Below are positions 1 to 10,675 of a stretch of DNA of 64,000 nt, in pieces (the first letter of the stretch is position 1; every line of letters starts with the position of its first letter). Source of the stretch: Microascus cirrosus. Lineage: Eukaryota; Ascomycota; Sordariomycetes; Microascales; Microascaceae. The stretch is from contig JAMBUN010000011.1 in assembly GCA_030271035.1 (NCBI GenBank), positions 1 to 64,000 on the forward strand, given 5' to 3'. The translations under genes were made by a program, and so were the position numbers. A model generated the notes under the pieces. It made no database searches. It saw only the letters and a list, made by a program, of their open reading frames with translations, and was not told where the DNA came from.

Positions 1-397
1 GGAAAACGTTCGATAGATGTGCTGGGTGGGTGAGTGGGTGTGGTTTTGTTTTGGGGGGGGGGGGGGAAGCAGCAGGCTGCTCTGTTGGTGGCGGAGATCG
101 AAGTCATCCGTCATGCGCCGATGGACCGGAGCCTTGGCGCGAGGAGCAAGATTTTGCGTTAGTGCCTGAGGCATTAATCACTCCCGCGGCAGGCAGGTGG
201 CGCGAAGGCTCGGTTGTGGCGCCGGACGGTCCAACAACGTGGATTCTGACATCAAATTCTATTATCTTCCGACATTTGTTCACAGATTCCCGAGTCCCCA
301 TATGCATCCAGGACAATCCGAAAGCGCAGATAATATTTACCAGTGACCCAATCTATAGAACCTCTAATATCTATGCTGTACCCCATGCAATGTTTTA
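1..397. other. 3' flank of SYM1-like gene
   Basis: No gene is supported here. The stretch lies downstream of the minus-strand SYM1 stop codon and probably holds its 3' untranslated region. It contains a run of 14 G at 53-66. The open frames seen are low-complexity and show no family features. Confidence 0.5.
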
Positions 398-1086
398 CTA
401 TAGATGCTGCTTCTCCACCTCTTTCTCCTCCACAGCCTCATTGCCTTTATGACTGTTCACATAGCTCAGATAGCAATTCCACCCGACGGCGAAAAAGTTG
501 GCGAAAGTAAGCCGGTGGTCCAGCGGCACGAACTTGAAGTTGGTGATCTGCACGCCCGGCCACACCATCCAATTTGTCTTCAGGAGGTCCCAGTAGTGCC
601 CGCGCACGTGGGCTATGGGGTCGTTGTGGCCGTCGAGGTAGCCCATGGTCACGAGGAACACGCCGAGGAATGTTGGCGTGAAGACTGCCTGGTCGAGGAA
701 CACGCGCGCCGCGATCTCGGCGTTCTTGTTCCGGTGGACGACGTAGCGGTTCAGGAGCCGGTACCAGTTGGCCGCCGCGGGGCCGAAGATCACTTAGGGG
801 GTTCAGAGTTAGCCTGGTTCTGGTGAGCCTGAAGCGTGTATGCTGTGGAGTCTTACCTGTGCCGTATGATGCCATGCGCGTGGTGCGCATAAAGTCATGG
901 TCTTTCCCCTTCTTTTCGATGCCCTGCTGGGCAATGGTGTCGCCTGTGGCCATCAATATGCCCGTCGTAATGCATTGTGTGAGAACCGGCCGGCGGGCCA
1001 ATACCCCTTGATACCTGGAAAGCCGGCCTGTTAATATCGAGCTGGAATCTCATCGGGCGTGAGGAAGTGCCTTACCATCGCAGCAT
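398..1086 (-). CDS. SYM1: Mpv17/PMP22-family inner mitochondrial membrane protein (SYM1-like)
   Basis: Predicted 187-aa protein from three exons (1076-1086, 857-1014, 398-792) with introns of 61 and 64 nt; donors are GTAAGG and GTAAGA. Splicing restores the family N-terminus MLRWYQGVLARRPVLTQ, which fixes the start in the 11-nt first exon. Family motifs visible are GPAAANWYRLL, DQAVFTPTFLGVF, the signature KTNWMVWPGVQITNFKFVP and FANFFAVGWNCYLSYV near the C-terminus. The length matches fungal Sym1. Family knowledge: Sym1/Mpv17 are multi-pass proteins of the inner mitochondrial membrane, proposed to form a channel or support metabolite exchange and mtDNA maintenance under stress. The charged C-terminal tail (about 12 residues, EAVEEKEVEKQHL) is unremarkable. 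A TATATA run lies about 90 bp upstream of the ATG. The alternative is another Mpv17 paralogue such as a peroxisomal PMP22-like protein; the motifs fit Sym1 better. Confidence 0.9.
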
Positions 1087-2231
1087 GACGGCTATTCTTG
1101 AGAAGATGCGGAGAAACGGGTATGAGAAAGGAAAAGGGGGCCGGTTGCACCGTCTGCCCTACTATGACCCATTCAATTGGCCATATATAGGACTACTATG
1201 ATTACAAAATACGACGAAGATCTAACCCGCGTATTTGAAATTGAAGAAGAAGCCGAATGGGGTATCTCGAGAATCAAGTGAGAACTCCTCCATGAGTGAC
1301 GTCTTCTACTTGTAGCATCCGAAAATCCCCCGATTGATGCACAGTGATGTTCGTTTTAGCGCATGTCATCTCCTGCCGCGCCAATAAGCACGGCCCTGAG
1401 CTTCGCTGACGCAGGACCTCATGCCAGAGCGCTTGGCACTACAGTTCAACACTGCTTTCCAGCATCTCCGTGTCTGACTGCGGCACCGCACATGCTGGCC
1501 ACGAGCCTCGGGTCCAGTTGGTTAGAACAAGTCAAAGAGCCATGAACCTTAGGTTATACCCCGAAGATACGGGGCGACATAACTAGGAAGGTGCGGGTTT
1601 TAGACAGCGAGCAAAAGAACAATGGGGATCAATGGTGCCTGCTTCGCCGATTTGCGCCTCCAGGCACGGAGGTGGGTGCGGGAAAGCGCATGCAGGTCGG
1701 CCGCATATCAGTCATCCCTATTGGTCGAGAGTGGCAGTAGTTCCCTGCAAGTGGTTGAGCCCGCTTGCACCAGGCAATCAAATTCAGGTCGAAGACTCCG
1801 GCGAAACTGTCTCGGCCATTCAGTCACTCGCCTTGGGTCTCTGTCGCTGGCCTCTAATTTGAAGCAATTCGACCCTGTCTTGTATCCTTCCTAGGTCTCC
1901 CTTCCAGCAATGGCCTCTCCCAGGTTCTTCTCCTGTTCCAATGCCCCAAGTGGAACGGCCAAGCAACAGGGCTGTTGGCGGATGCTATACTTATGGCCGC
2001 CATGTCCGTTTCACTCATCTCGAGCCTTCCTTTCACAAAGGTGCCGAGATGAATGTAAAATACCGGAGCGTGAACTACTAGGACCGGGCCCTCGTGTGCT
2101 AAATGACCTACAGAACTTGAGCGATGAAGATATGGCCCTTAGTTTCAGGCCAAGATGTGATGGTTTGCTAACTCGAATCAATGATCAAGCCGTGTACCTG
2201 CTTGCGTCACAGCTAAATGATGGCAAGGCCT
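1087..2231. other. Intergenic region, SYM1 promoter and spacer
   Basis: No supported gene. The first 150 bases hold the SYM1 promoter. The rest contains only short open frames without recognisable motifs. The right part may include N-terminal remains of the adjoining APH-like pseudogene, but I could not read any. Confidence 0.4.
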
Positions 2232-3130
2232 GTAGTATTCAATACCCTCGACAAAGTCGGCCTCAGCGCCTTCATTGGAGTGGCCAACTACCACGCCAGC
2301 ATCCGTTTCCACGACGGCTCCCCCCGCGGCCCTCCGCGTCCTCCGCGTCCCAGGGGCGAATAACCGAGCGGGCGGTCCTGTATCGTTGGTAGACTATCTC
2401 ATAAAGAGCGAATACGTCACGCTCAAATATTCAGAAAACACGACTCTGCCGCCCCCCTTCCCCCGGGGCCTTCGCCTACGAGAGTGACGCTAGCGTTGGT
2501 GGGTGGCTTCGTCCTCGTGGAGGAGTTACCAGGGCAGTCGTGGTACCGTGATGGTCAGTCAGGTAACGAGGCCGTGGAGAAGGGGAAGATTTGGGAGGGC
2601 GCCGCATATACCCTCGCTTAGCTTGAGAGGCATCCGTTTCCACAAGCTGGGTCGGTGATCGTCGCGTTCACAGGCCTGCAGATGGGTTCCGTTTCCGGCG
2701 ACCAGTTCCTCTTCTCGATCCGACGAGCCCTTTCGAGACCACTAAGCCTTTTCCGAGTAGTACCTCACCCTCATCGCGGACGGACGGATCTACGCTAAAT
2801 ATCTAGTCAACGCGTATCTGGTGTATCGCTTCTTGAAGGAAAACGTGACGCAACTCATAGGGGAGGAGTAACGAGCCGATGAGTAACCAGCTCGGGATTT
2901 CTTCCCGAAGCACGTCGATGACAAGAGCGACCATTTGTTCGTGGATGAGGTCCCTAACCTCACAGGCATCATCGACTGGCAGATGTCCCGCTTCGTGCCC
3001 AGCCGGGAAGCCATCGGGCCGTCTCTCCTCTCGGCTGATATGAACGCGCTGTGTAACAGTAGTGTGGTTTGAGTGGAGAGGGCATGCGATGAGGTAGTAC
3101 CACAATTATGAAGGCCTTCAGAAGCTCCTT
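2232..3130 (+). pseudogene. Degenerate aminoglycoside-phosphotransferase/choline-kinase-like (APH) gene
   Basis: Several plus-strand fragments, in order but in different frames, spell a fungal APH-family protein. Near 2232-2340 one reads FNTLDKVGLSAFIGVANYHA; near 2340-2440 LRVLRVPGANN then VDYLIKSEYVTLKYSENT; near 2502-2700 GGFVLVEELPGQSWYRDG, LERHPFPQAGSV and SVSGDQFLFS; near 2760-2870 YLTLIADGRIYAKYLVNAYL followed by VYRFLKENVTQLIGEE; near 2900-3050 FPKHVDDKSDHLFVDEVPNL, TGIIDWQMSRFVPSREAIGP and SLLSADMNAL. GIIDWQ corresponds to the metal-binding DWE/Q segment of the APH fold. At least three frameshifts and several in-frame stops (for example before LERHPFP and before YLTLI) rule out one product. 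The real 3' limit is unclear and may extend to about 3480. Fungal members are usually annotated as phosphotransferase-family proteins of unknown substrate. Confidence 0.72.
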
Positions 3131-3967
3131 TCCTCGTCCCGATACCAAGAGGATGAACGATATAAGTTGTCGAGGGCTGGTTGGGTATCACGAAGCCGAA
3201 GGCACTTGCCGCCTTCTCCCAAGATCACCGTCCCCCCCTCTCTCAGGAGTTCTTCGTTACTTATAACGCTCTGACCATTGGCTAAGACTTATGATATGAA
3301 AGGCTACGTGTAGAGCATTACACAGGGCGTGGGGAGGAAGATGTGTGTCTCTACATACCCGTGGGTACGAGATCGTTAGAACCTTGATCGATGTAACGGT
3401 AGGATGAGATCTACATGGGGAAGCACGGCAAGCTAAAGGGTAGAGAGGGACAATGCGCGTCAGCATGTGTCCTAATTTAATATCGACTTACAGACGGTCT
3501 TCTCAGCTTTCAAGTACTACTAGGCCTACTGACCTGCCAGGAATACGTTAGAACTTCTACGGTAAGCCGATATACGGACCCACGAATTGAGACACTTCGA
3601 ATCACAGCATATCGTCAGGACAAAGTTAAATAAACGGGCGTTCGCTGGCTGGGCCTGTCTTGGCTACCGCGTGTAGAAAAGCGACACCCCAAAGGTGCAT
3701 TTCCCCGACAGAGATGGATGCGACGAAGATGTTGCTCACAGCTCAAGCAGAAAAGCTAACTGCGATAGTTGGCTCGGCCGTAAGCTGGAGCGCTCACAAC
3801 ATTAGAAACACAGATTTCGTAGGGAGGAGAGCTCGAATCCTCCAAGGACCGAGCTTTTTGCACCGTTTTGTTTCCTTTTCCCTCTTTTTCCCTTTTCTTT
3901 TCCAACTGCAATGGTATAATCAATATCTTAAATATTCAATCTATTCCTTCGAGATTTAATGCTCGTT
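3131..3967. other. Intergenic region
   Basis: No supported gene. The left part may be the unreadable tail of the APH-like pseudogene. The right part (about 3850-3960) is pyrimidine- then AT-rich and lies just downstream of the stop codon of the minus-strand DUF1593 gene, so it probably includes that gene's 3' end signals. Confidence 0.4.
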
Positions 3968-5546
3968 TCAGGATACGCCGGCATCCAAGATGACTCGGAG
4001 GTATCTCGAGACTGGGAACGGCGCGTCCGTGTTAGTGACCTGGAGGATGATATGATACTCCATGCCCGTCAGCCCTGTATATGCGAGCCAATGATGTGCC
4101 GGTAGGCCGAAGAACCCGGGGGCCTTCCCATCAGGCACCGTGATCTCGAGCCAGGGCCCAAGGACCACATCCTGAAATCCACAGTCATTCTTCGGCAGAC
4201 GACCACCCGTACCCACCGGCGGCGTTAAAGGCCGCATCACGCACCGCGGCGTCGCCTCGGCTCCGATCGGGTGGTTGATGGTCGGTTCGGCGTACTGGTA
4301 CCACTGGAAATCCAGTCCCCCAAGACCATCAGGACGATCAGGGTTATACGAAGCGCTGGCGTCGAGCACGACGGTCTCGCCGGACTTGACGGACCGCCTT
4401 ATGAAATCCAGCCCCTTGATTCCGTCAATTATTGGTACCGGCGGATGACTCGCAGCCGAAAGGTCTGGTGTGAGGGTCCAGGCCATCCTCATGGCAAAGT
4501 CGTTCTGGAAGGCGTCGCGCCACCGGCAGATCGTCGCCTTCTGATCAGTTCGTTTCGTCCCCTCTGCCGCATCGATGATGGTGTCCACCACATCGGCGTA
4601 ATGTGCGCTTCCAACGTTGATAGGTCGGTATCGCCCGCCCCAGCTGCCAAAGTTGGGCCACTCGGGACTCCCCAGGCCATTCTGGATGAGGTACAGGAAG
4701 GTCGGGGTGTCACCCTCCATGATGTGCATGGAGGTTGGATACACAGCGCCGAGGGGACCCTTCTGAATGTTCGTCCGTAGCCAGTCTGGGGATACCTTGC
4801 GCATGTCACCATGGGAGATGGGGTGCGAGATGCCCTGCCAGGCTGCCATGTCAAAGGCGCCGAACCCGTGGATCGAGGCTATGTAGAACACAGAGGGGAA
4901 GGTGTTCCGGATCCATTCGCCGGTATCGTCCTGGTCCGAGATGGCGTAAACCCGGAGGCGTGAATGCAAAGAGGTCTCTACCTTTGGGGTCTCCGTCTGC
5001 CGGATGTGTTGGAGGGCCTCAGCAATGACGTTTGTGCCGCCCCAGACAGTCACCCAGAGAGGTTCCGGTGACTCCTTGACGGCGGCCACTAGTTTCCGAG
5101 CAGCATCGCTTAATGGACCAGAGAGCGCCTCTTTCCCGTACACCTAGAGAGTATAAGCTACTTAAAAACACCTGAATATTTAGTGTACGACGTACCGAGC
5201 TACCGGCTGCCACGAGGGAGTGGAGATACTCCGCGGACGGATACTGCGAGTCCGGGTGGACGTGTTTGTTGAGATTGTCGACTACCTTTGCGTAGGCGTC
5301 GATAATATGGTGCATCGACTCTGGAGCCGTGCGCGTTGGGAGCCAGGCGGAGGTGACGGCGCAGATGCCGCGCGTGTCGAACTCGTTCGAATACAGGAGG
5401 TACCGCACGAGGGACTGTTGGTCGTCCGGCTCGTTCTCGATGTCCGAGAGGATGAATACTCTGGGTTTGGAGTGGGAAAACGCCAGTCTGCTCCTGTCGG
5501 GCTCCCCTCCGTTGTTAAGTGTTGAACTTGCTTGTAGCTCGGTCAT
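3968..5546 (-). CDS. DUF1593 / Sde182-type cellulose-binding, nucleoside-hydrolase-like protein
   Basis: Predicted 508-aa protein from two exons (5196-5546 and 3968-5143) around a 52-nt intron with donor GTACGT. The N-terminal half has a nucleoside-hydrolase-like fold signature: DIENEPDD at residues 35-42 followed by QQSLVRYLLYSNEFD, then WVTVWGGTNVIAEALQ, SDQDDTGEWIRNTFP and the segment around HIMEGDTPTFLYLIQNGL. The C-terminal 110 residues contain GETVVLDASASYNPDRPDG and FQWYQY, typical of the Ig-like C-terminal domain that accompanies DUF1593. Family knowledge: the type protein Sde182 of Saccharophagus binds cellulose; the enzymatic role of fungal members is unproved. No signal peptide is visible, so the protein as modelled would be cytosolic, or an upstream exon is missing. 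The neighbouring sugar transporter and the distant AA9 gene fit a carbohydrate theme, but this is context only. Confidence 0.85.
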
Positions 5547-5911
5547 CGTGAGAGGATGGGCTACAGGTTGGGCTGCTTGTGCTCGAGACGCGGTAAGGGA
5601 GTCAAGAAGACAATGGAATGGCTTATCAGGGGAAATACGTATAACTATGCCCTCTTATTTCTCGGAACCTGTGCTGAGACTCTAAGGCCCCGCGTTGGTG
5701 CCTCCGGTGAGGGGGAGAAGAAATAGTCGTCCATGGAACAGACGCACCGACCTCAGCGAACCCAATCGGGTCGGTGTAATGCTCTGCCGTCCCCAGGAAC
5801 AGAATCCCGGTCTCGGGCGCACATCTTCCTGAACTGGTTCCTCTTTAGCCATCTGGTCGTCGCAAGCTCGGCCTAACAGAGAAATTGGATGCTCGTGGGA
5901 AGGTCTTTCCG

Positions 5912-6010
5912 GATTCGGCATCGGCAGCCGCCCGGACTCGGTCCGCCGCACAGTGCGGAGGCTTTGGTGTAACTGGGGCTACAGCAGCCCCTGCAGAACA
6001 CGGTGATGCT
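5912..6010 (+). pseudogene. Possible relic of a fungal CBM1 cellulose-binding module
   Basis: In one plus-strand frame, an Ala/Ser/Thr-rich stretch DSASAAARTRSAA runs into QCGGFGVTGATAAPAEH. The first part resembles the linker, and QCGGFGVTGAT the start, of a family 1 carbohydrate-binding module, which typically begins xxQCGGxGxTGxTxC. The later cysteines and the closing YxQC are missing, and no flanking catalytic domain can be read. It could be a chance resemblance of about 11 residues. Confidence 0.25.
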
Positions 6011-6742
6011 CACCAGGTAGACACCAAGAGCAACAGGAGTCCGTCATGAGAGGTGCGCTTCCTGGAAATGGCGGGGAATCCTAGTCTATCAAGGATAGGA
6101 CAATGGTAATGAACCTGAGGTGATGTAGGACCCCGGCGATTACCTGCCCCAGCGCTGACACTCATCGTCTCGTCGTCGAACAGATATCCATGCTGTGTCT
6201 CTTGTTTGTTTCCATGTGGATGATATATCTAACTAAGTGTCGTCATTCCAATGGCCTGGCAATGAAACTAAAGGAGATGCGCGGAACATCATGTCCCGGC
6301 CTCCTATCTATAACCATCATGTCCGAATGACGTCCAGATGTCGGGTCCTTCGCTACTTAAATCAAAGTTATAATACCAGTCCTTATTTTACATAGCCTCG
6401 GACATAAACTTAGCCGACAGTACCGGCTCGAGAGCCTTGAATCGGTCAGCACATCGTATCATTGAAGTGCTGTGCTGTCCAGGTGCTTGGTGAGAAGGGT
6501 GATTCTGCCGCTGTCAAGATCCGCAAGCGAGCACGGGGAAGCGAGGCTAATCCATGATATACGGGGACTGAAAGACTGAAGTGCCGCCCTAATACGGAAG
6601 GACGTGGCGCAAGACTCCCTGCTGCTCCTGCCGGGAATGCCGACCCCAGACCACCTCCAAGCCTATTCAGTCACTTCACTCTCGCCACATATAGCTAGAT
6701 ACGGCCCTATCGTTCGATATATCCATGAAAGGAAATTGGTAG

Positions 6743-6754
6743 CACCGGCCGGTG
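6743..6754. promoter_or_regulatory. Perfect 12-bp palindrome upstream of MFS transporter
   Basis: CACCGGCCGGTG reads identically on both strands and lies 410 bp before the transporter ATG. It contains CCGG and CGG half-sites of the kind used by fungal Zn2Cys6 regulators, many of which control sugar permeases. Binding is inferred only. Confidence 0.25.
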
Positions 6755-7163
6755 TCTCATTCCCTTCTCGGTGGCTGCTTGCCCGAGAATTTTCGCATCG
6801 GTTATCCGAATATTTTAGTCCGCTCCGAGCCTAGCTGGTTGCTGCTGCCGTACTGTGTGGGGCACCCCGCGTTCCCCAGACTTCCCCCGGTTGGCGCTGT
6901 GGGGCCTCCGGAGCCGCTGCTCATGTGTCCGCTGCCATGTAGGTTGGATTCTACATGATTGCAAGGTAGCTACAATCTCACGTCGGCATTGTACAATCCA
7001 GCCTACGGGGTAAAAGACGTATATAATGTTCGCCATTTGGCCCTTCCCAAAGCCATGGATGCTGGGCTTCTTCTCAGCACTCATCCAGGCCGACTGGTAT
7101 CCGAGCTGCACTGCACACCGCACTCTTACTTGACTCTAGGCACAACAGACATCACCAGTCACC

Positions 7164-9067
7164 ATGTCTGAAAAGGACTCAGATATAGCGGCAGAAAAGC
7201 CGCGTACCGTCCTGGCCGAGCACAAAGAGACCGCGGATGAAGCCGCCCACGTTCCGAAGGACCTTACGGCCGACGCGGCGGCTAGGGGCCAGGGCACCAC
7301 CGGATACGAAGAGCTGAGCATCTGGCAGACCGTCAAGGCTTTCAAGGTCACCTCGGCCGTGTGCTTCCTCGCGGCCCTCAGCGCCGCCACCGATGGTTAC
7401 CAGATCAGGTCTGTACATCCCTCTCCCGCATCCCACGCTCATCTCCGATCCCAACTGCTGACACTCCGCCGGACAAGTCTTCTCGGCACAATCATCGCAA
7501 ACCCGGGATTCGTCAAGCAGTTTGGCACCCAGATCAACGCAGAGGGGGAGGTGGTTCTCGCGTCCGGCATCCTGAGCGCCTGGGCCGCTATCGGCTCGGT
7601 CGGTCAGGTCATCGCCATGGTTTCGCTGCCCTTCCTGTCCGACCGGTACGGCAGGAAGGCCGCCATGTACACCTTTTGGTTCCTGCTAGCCATTAGCATC
7701 ATGCTCGAGTGCGTCGCCCGCGAGTGGAGGGTCTGGCTTGTGGCGAAGCTCTTCGGCGGCCTTGGTGTGGGCTCCATGCAGTCGACTATCCCCACGTACC
7801 TTTCAGAGGTCGCGCCGATCCGGATCAGGGGGGCCTTTCTCATGTGCTATAGTCTTTGGTGGATAACGGGACAGTTTTTTGCGCCAGTGGCGATGCAAGT
7901 CATGTCCACTTACGCACCGGAGAACTATATCGTCCCCGTCTACACGCAGTGGTCCCAGATCGGCCTGATGCTCATCATCTACCTCATCATCCCAGAATCA
8001 CCCCCCTGGTGCGTATCCTGCGGAAAGGACGAGAAAGCCAAGAAGATACTCGCCCGCTTAAACAAAGGCGTCAAAGATTACGACGTGGAGCACCAGTACA
8101 ACCTGCTACTCATCAATCTCGAGCACGAGCGGGCCGTGGGCGCAGAGCAGAAGAGGGAGAGCTGGCACGCCATCTTCAGGGGCCGCGACGGCCTCCGTAC
8201 CATGATATCCTGCTGGACCCTCGTGACGCAGCAGCTCGTCGGTGTCAGTGTCTTCCTAGGCTACGGCACCTACTTTTTCCAGCAGGCGGGGCTTGAGGAC
8301 CCCTTCATGGCCACCTGCATCACCTCGGGCATCAACATCGCCGCGAGCGTCGTGGTGGTCTACCTCGCTGACGCGACGGGTCGGCGCTGGCTGGCCTGCT
8401 CTGGGACGACGTTGTGCTGGGCGGCCAATGTTGCAGTGGGGATCCTGGGGGTTGTGCCACAGACCTCGGCAACCAATGTGCTTCTCGTGGTCTTTGCGAG
8501 TTTCTGGAGTAGGGGACCCCTGATGTAGCTGCTCTCAGAGCTCTTCTCCAAGAATCGTCAGCATACTAACACATGGTGTTCTAGATCTCGGCCTGGTGGC
8601 CAACGGTGCGACGGGATGGGGCTTCATCGCGGAAATCTCGGCCCAGCGCCTCAGACCTTACACGGCAGGCTTCTCCGCGGCCTCGTCCTGCGTCATCGGC
8701 GTGGTAATGGGGGTCATAGTCCCCTACATGATCAACACCAACCAGTGGAATTGGGGACTAAAGACATGCTGGCTATTCGCCGGGTTGGGTCTCCCATTCA
8801 CGGTTGCCATGTGGCTCTTGATCCCGGAGACGTCCGGGTGCGTGGGGCCTGCTCTCTCCCCCCCCTTTTCCCAAAACAGGGGCTATATGTTATACGATAT
8901 GTTATATGTCTCCTGGCAGAGTACTAACACCGTGATATAGCCGATCCGCTGCCGAGCTCGACGAGCTGTTCGAGGAGAAGGTCAGGCCGTGGCGGTTCCA
9001 CAAGACCAAGACGGCCACGCAGCGCATTGTTGAGGCAAACAAAGGGGGCGACGAGGGGGACGACTAG
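7164..9067 (+). CDS. MFS sugar transporter, alpha-glucoside permease type
   Basis: Predicted 551-aa protein from four exons (7164-7408, 7478-8508, 8585-8837, 8941-9067). Introns are 69, 76 and 103 nt with branch sites CTGAC, CTAAC and CTAAC. It is a 12-TM major facilitator of the sugar porter family. Visible motifs are DGYQIS in TM1, DRYGRKA between TM2 and TM3, the PESP block after TM6 (PESPPW rather than the usual PESPRW), LVTQQLVGVSVFLGYGTYFF in TM7, DATGRRW in the second half and FFxN-type junction SFWNLGLVANGATGWGFIAE restored by splicing intron 2. A charged, Ala/Glu-rich cytosolic N-terminus of about 60 residues and a C-terminal segment with ELDELFEEKV are typical of maltose/alpha-glucoside permeases (MAL/MPH group). 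It would act in the plasma membrane as a proton-coupled importer. The substrate cannot be fixed from sequence; quinate or hexose transport is possible. Confidence 0.9.
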
Positions 9068-10675
9068 GGACGCAAGCTTTGACCAAGACGGTCTGCTTTC
9101 CCCTGGACGACTTTCTGGGGGCTCGATTGCGGCATTGTCGGCAAACTCTTGGCGAGAACATGGCCCGAGATTGTGCCTGGCCAGGTCTAGGTAATGCGAA
9201 GCCCCAGCTTCTCAGTATCCAAATGTAAAGGAATCGGAAACCGGCATACTCTCTTGACGGGCTCCGCCAAGCCTGGTCGGAGCGGGTTAATATCAAGCTC
9301 TAATAGTTTCCTGTCCCTTCCGTCTGCACGCCGTTCATCTCCTAACCATGCACCCACAACCCCTTAACTCCTTCCTTATTCCCATGGATCCCTTTACCGA
9401 GAAAGCCCACCGCATCTCGTATCCCAACGAAGTATTCTTAGCACCTCGCCCTATACTCGAAAGCCATGCCATGACTCGCTCCAACCCAACAACCAGAAGA
9501 CACCTGCCAATCCCAATATCCCCAATACGAGACCTCTGCCTTAGACAGGGGACCACTTGCAAAACCCGCCCGTCTCGCATACTACTGCAGGTCCAGCTCC
9601 TGCAGTGGAAATTGGGCTCGGTCCCACACAATGCACTGCACAAATTACATCACCGATATTACATGCAGGAACGCACCCACTTAAACACTTGCAGGTCACA
9701 AGCATCACCAAGGCACAAAAAACACATTTTGGGCAGTAATTTTTATTTCATCCGTTGGTTTGAAACTAGCTACCCCGGAGGCAAGTTGGTAGCGGTTGGA
9801 TCCAGGGGTTCCCTGTGGCGGGCATCTGAGGCCTGTGTCGTGAGCGAGGTTTCCACCTCCTCGCAGCAGTCGAGTGTCTTTCGGCTCGCATACGTCCATT
9901 AGTTGAGACTTCGTAATGCCTCTTGTCTCTCCTCTTCCATATAGATGCATCCTGCCGGTTCGTTCGGTAACCGCCTTCGCTGAGTCTAGGCGCCCGGCCT
10001 TCATAGCCGTCAAAATCGCCTAGGTCCCGAACCGCCCCAACACCGCCTCAATGCGTTCTTCCTCCTTGTTTCTCTGGCAGCGAGCTCCATCCATCCCCCG
10101 CTGCCCTACAACATCTGTCCCCGTCTCGAGACTCGGTTCGAACAATCTTTTTTCGCTTTCTCCCTTCGTCACCAACTCATTAGAAGAACCGAAGTCCGGT
10201 TCGGTGCCTCCAGAGCGTGCTCTTCTCGACTTGAAAGCGTACAGGTATGAAGAGGAAATGAGATAAATGAAATGATGACCTCAAAAATGGAATCGACGCG
10301 TGCCGTGCTGTGCTGCAAATTCTGGATGCTGGTGCAGAAAGAAATGACAACTAGAACATGCGGTACAATGGGTATGAGAAACTTCCCGTCGCCGACTTTT
10401 TTTTTGTTGTTGATGACTCGAGAAAAAAAGAAAATTGGAGAGCTGACTGCAGGAAAAAAAAAAAAAAAGAAGACGATTCTGAGCCTCGCAAGATAAAAAA
10501 ATGCCATGCTGTAGATTTTTGGTGCAATTGCCGCCAAAGTCGATCTGCGAGTTGTCCTTCCATTGAATAATTCGGTTCACAGAGCCCAGTGGGTATCCGT
10601 GGTGGAGAACCCATCATCTATGCCGCCAGATGATGCGTGTTCCGTTGCCTGGCGCTGGCAACATTTTCCCTCGTA
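9068..10675. other. Convergent intergenic region
   Basis: No gene is supported between the converging MFS and cyclin genes. The right half is low-complexity, with T runs near 10400 and an uninterrupted run of 15 A at 10454-10468. It probably contains the long 3' end of the cyclin gene. Confidence 0.45.
10454..10468. repeat. Poly-A tract of 15
   Basis: Fifteen consecutive A within a purine-rich stretch that also contains T runs just upstream. On the cyclin-coding strand it is a poly-T tract about 210 bp past the stop codon. Confidence 0.8.

Larger units (their letters stand above)
5547..7163. other. Intergenic region between DUF1593 and MFS genes
   Basis: No complete gene is supported. It must hold both divergent promoters. 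Visible items are a possible CBM1 relic near 5945, a GGCTAA hexamer near 6544 (the consensus of the XlnR/Xyr1 xylanase regulators, though expected by chance at this length), and a perfect 12-bp palindrome at 6743-6754. Confidence 0.45.
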
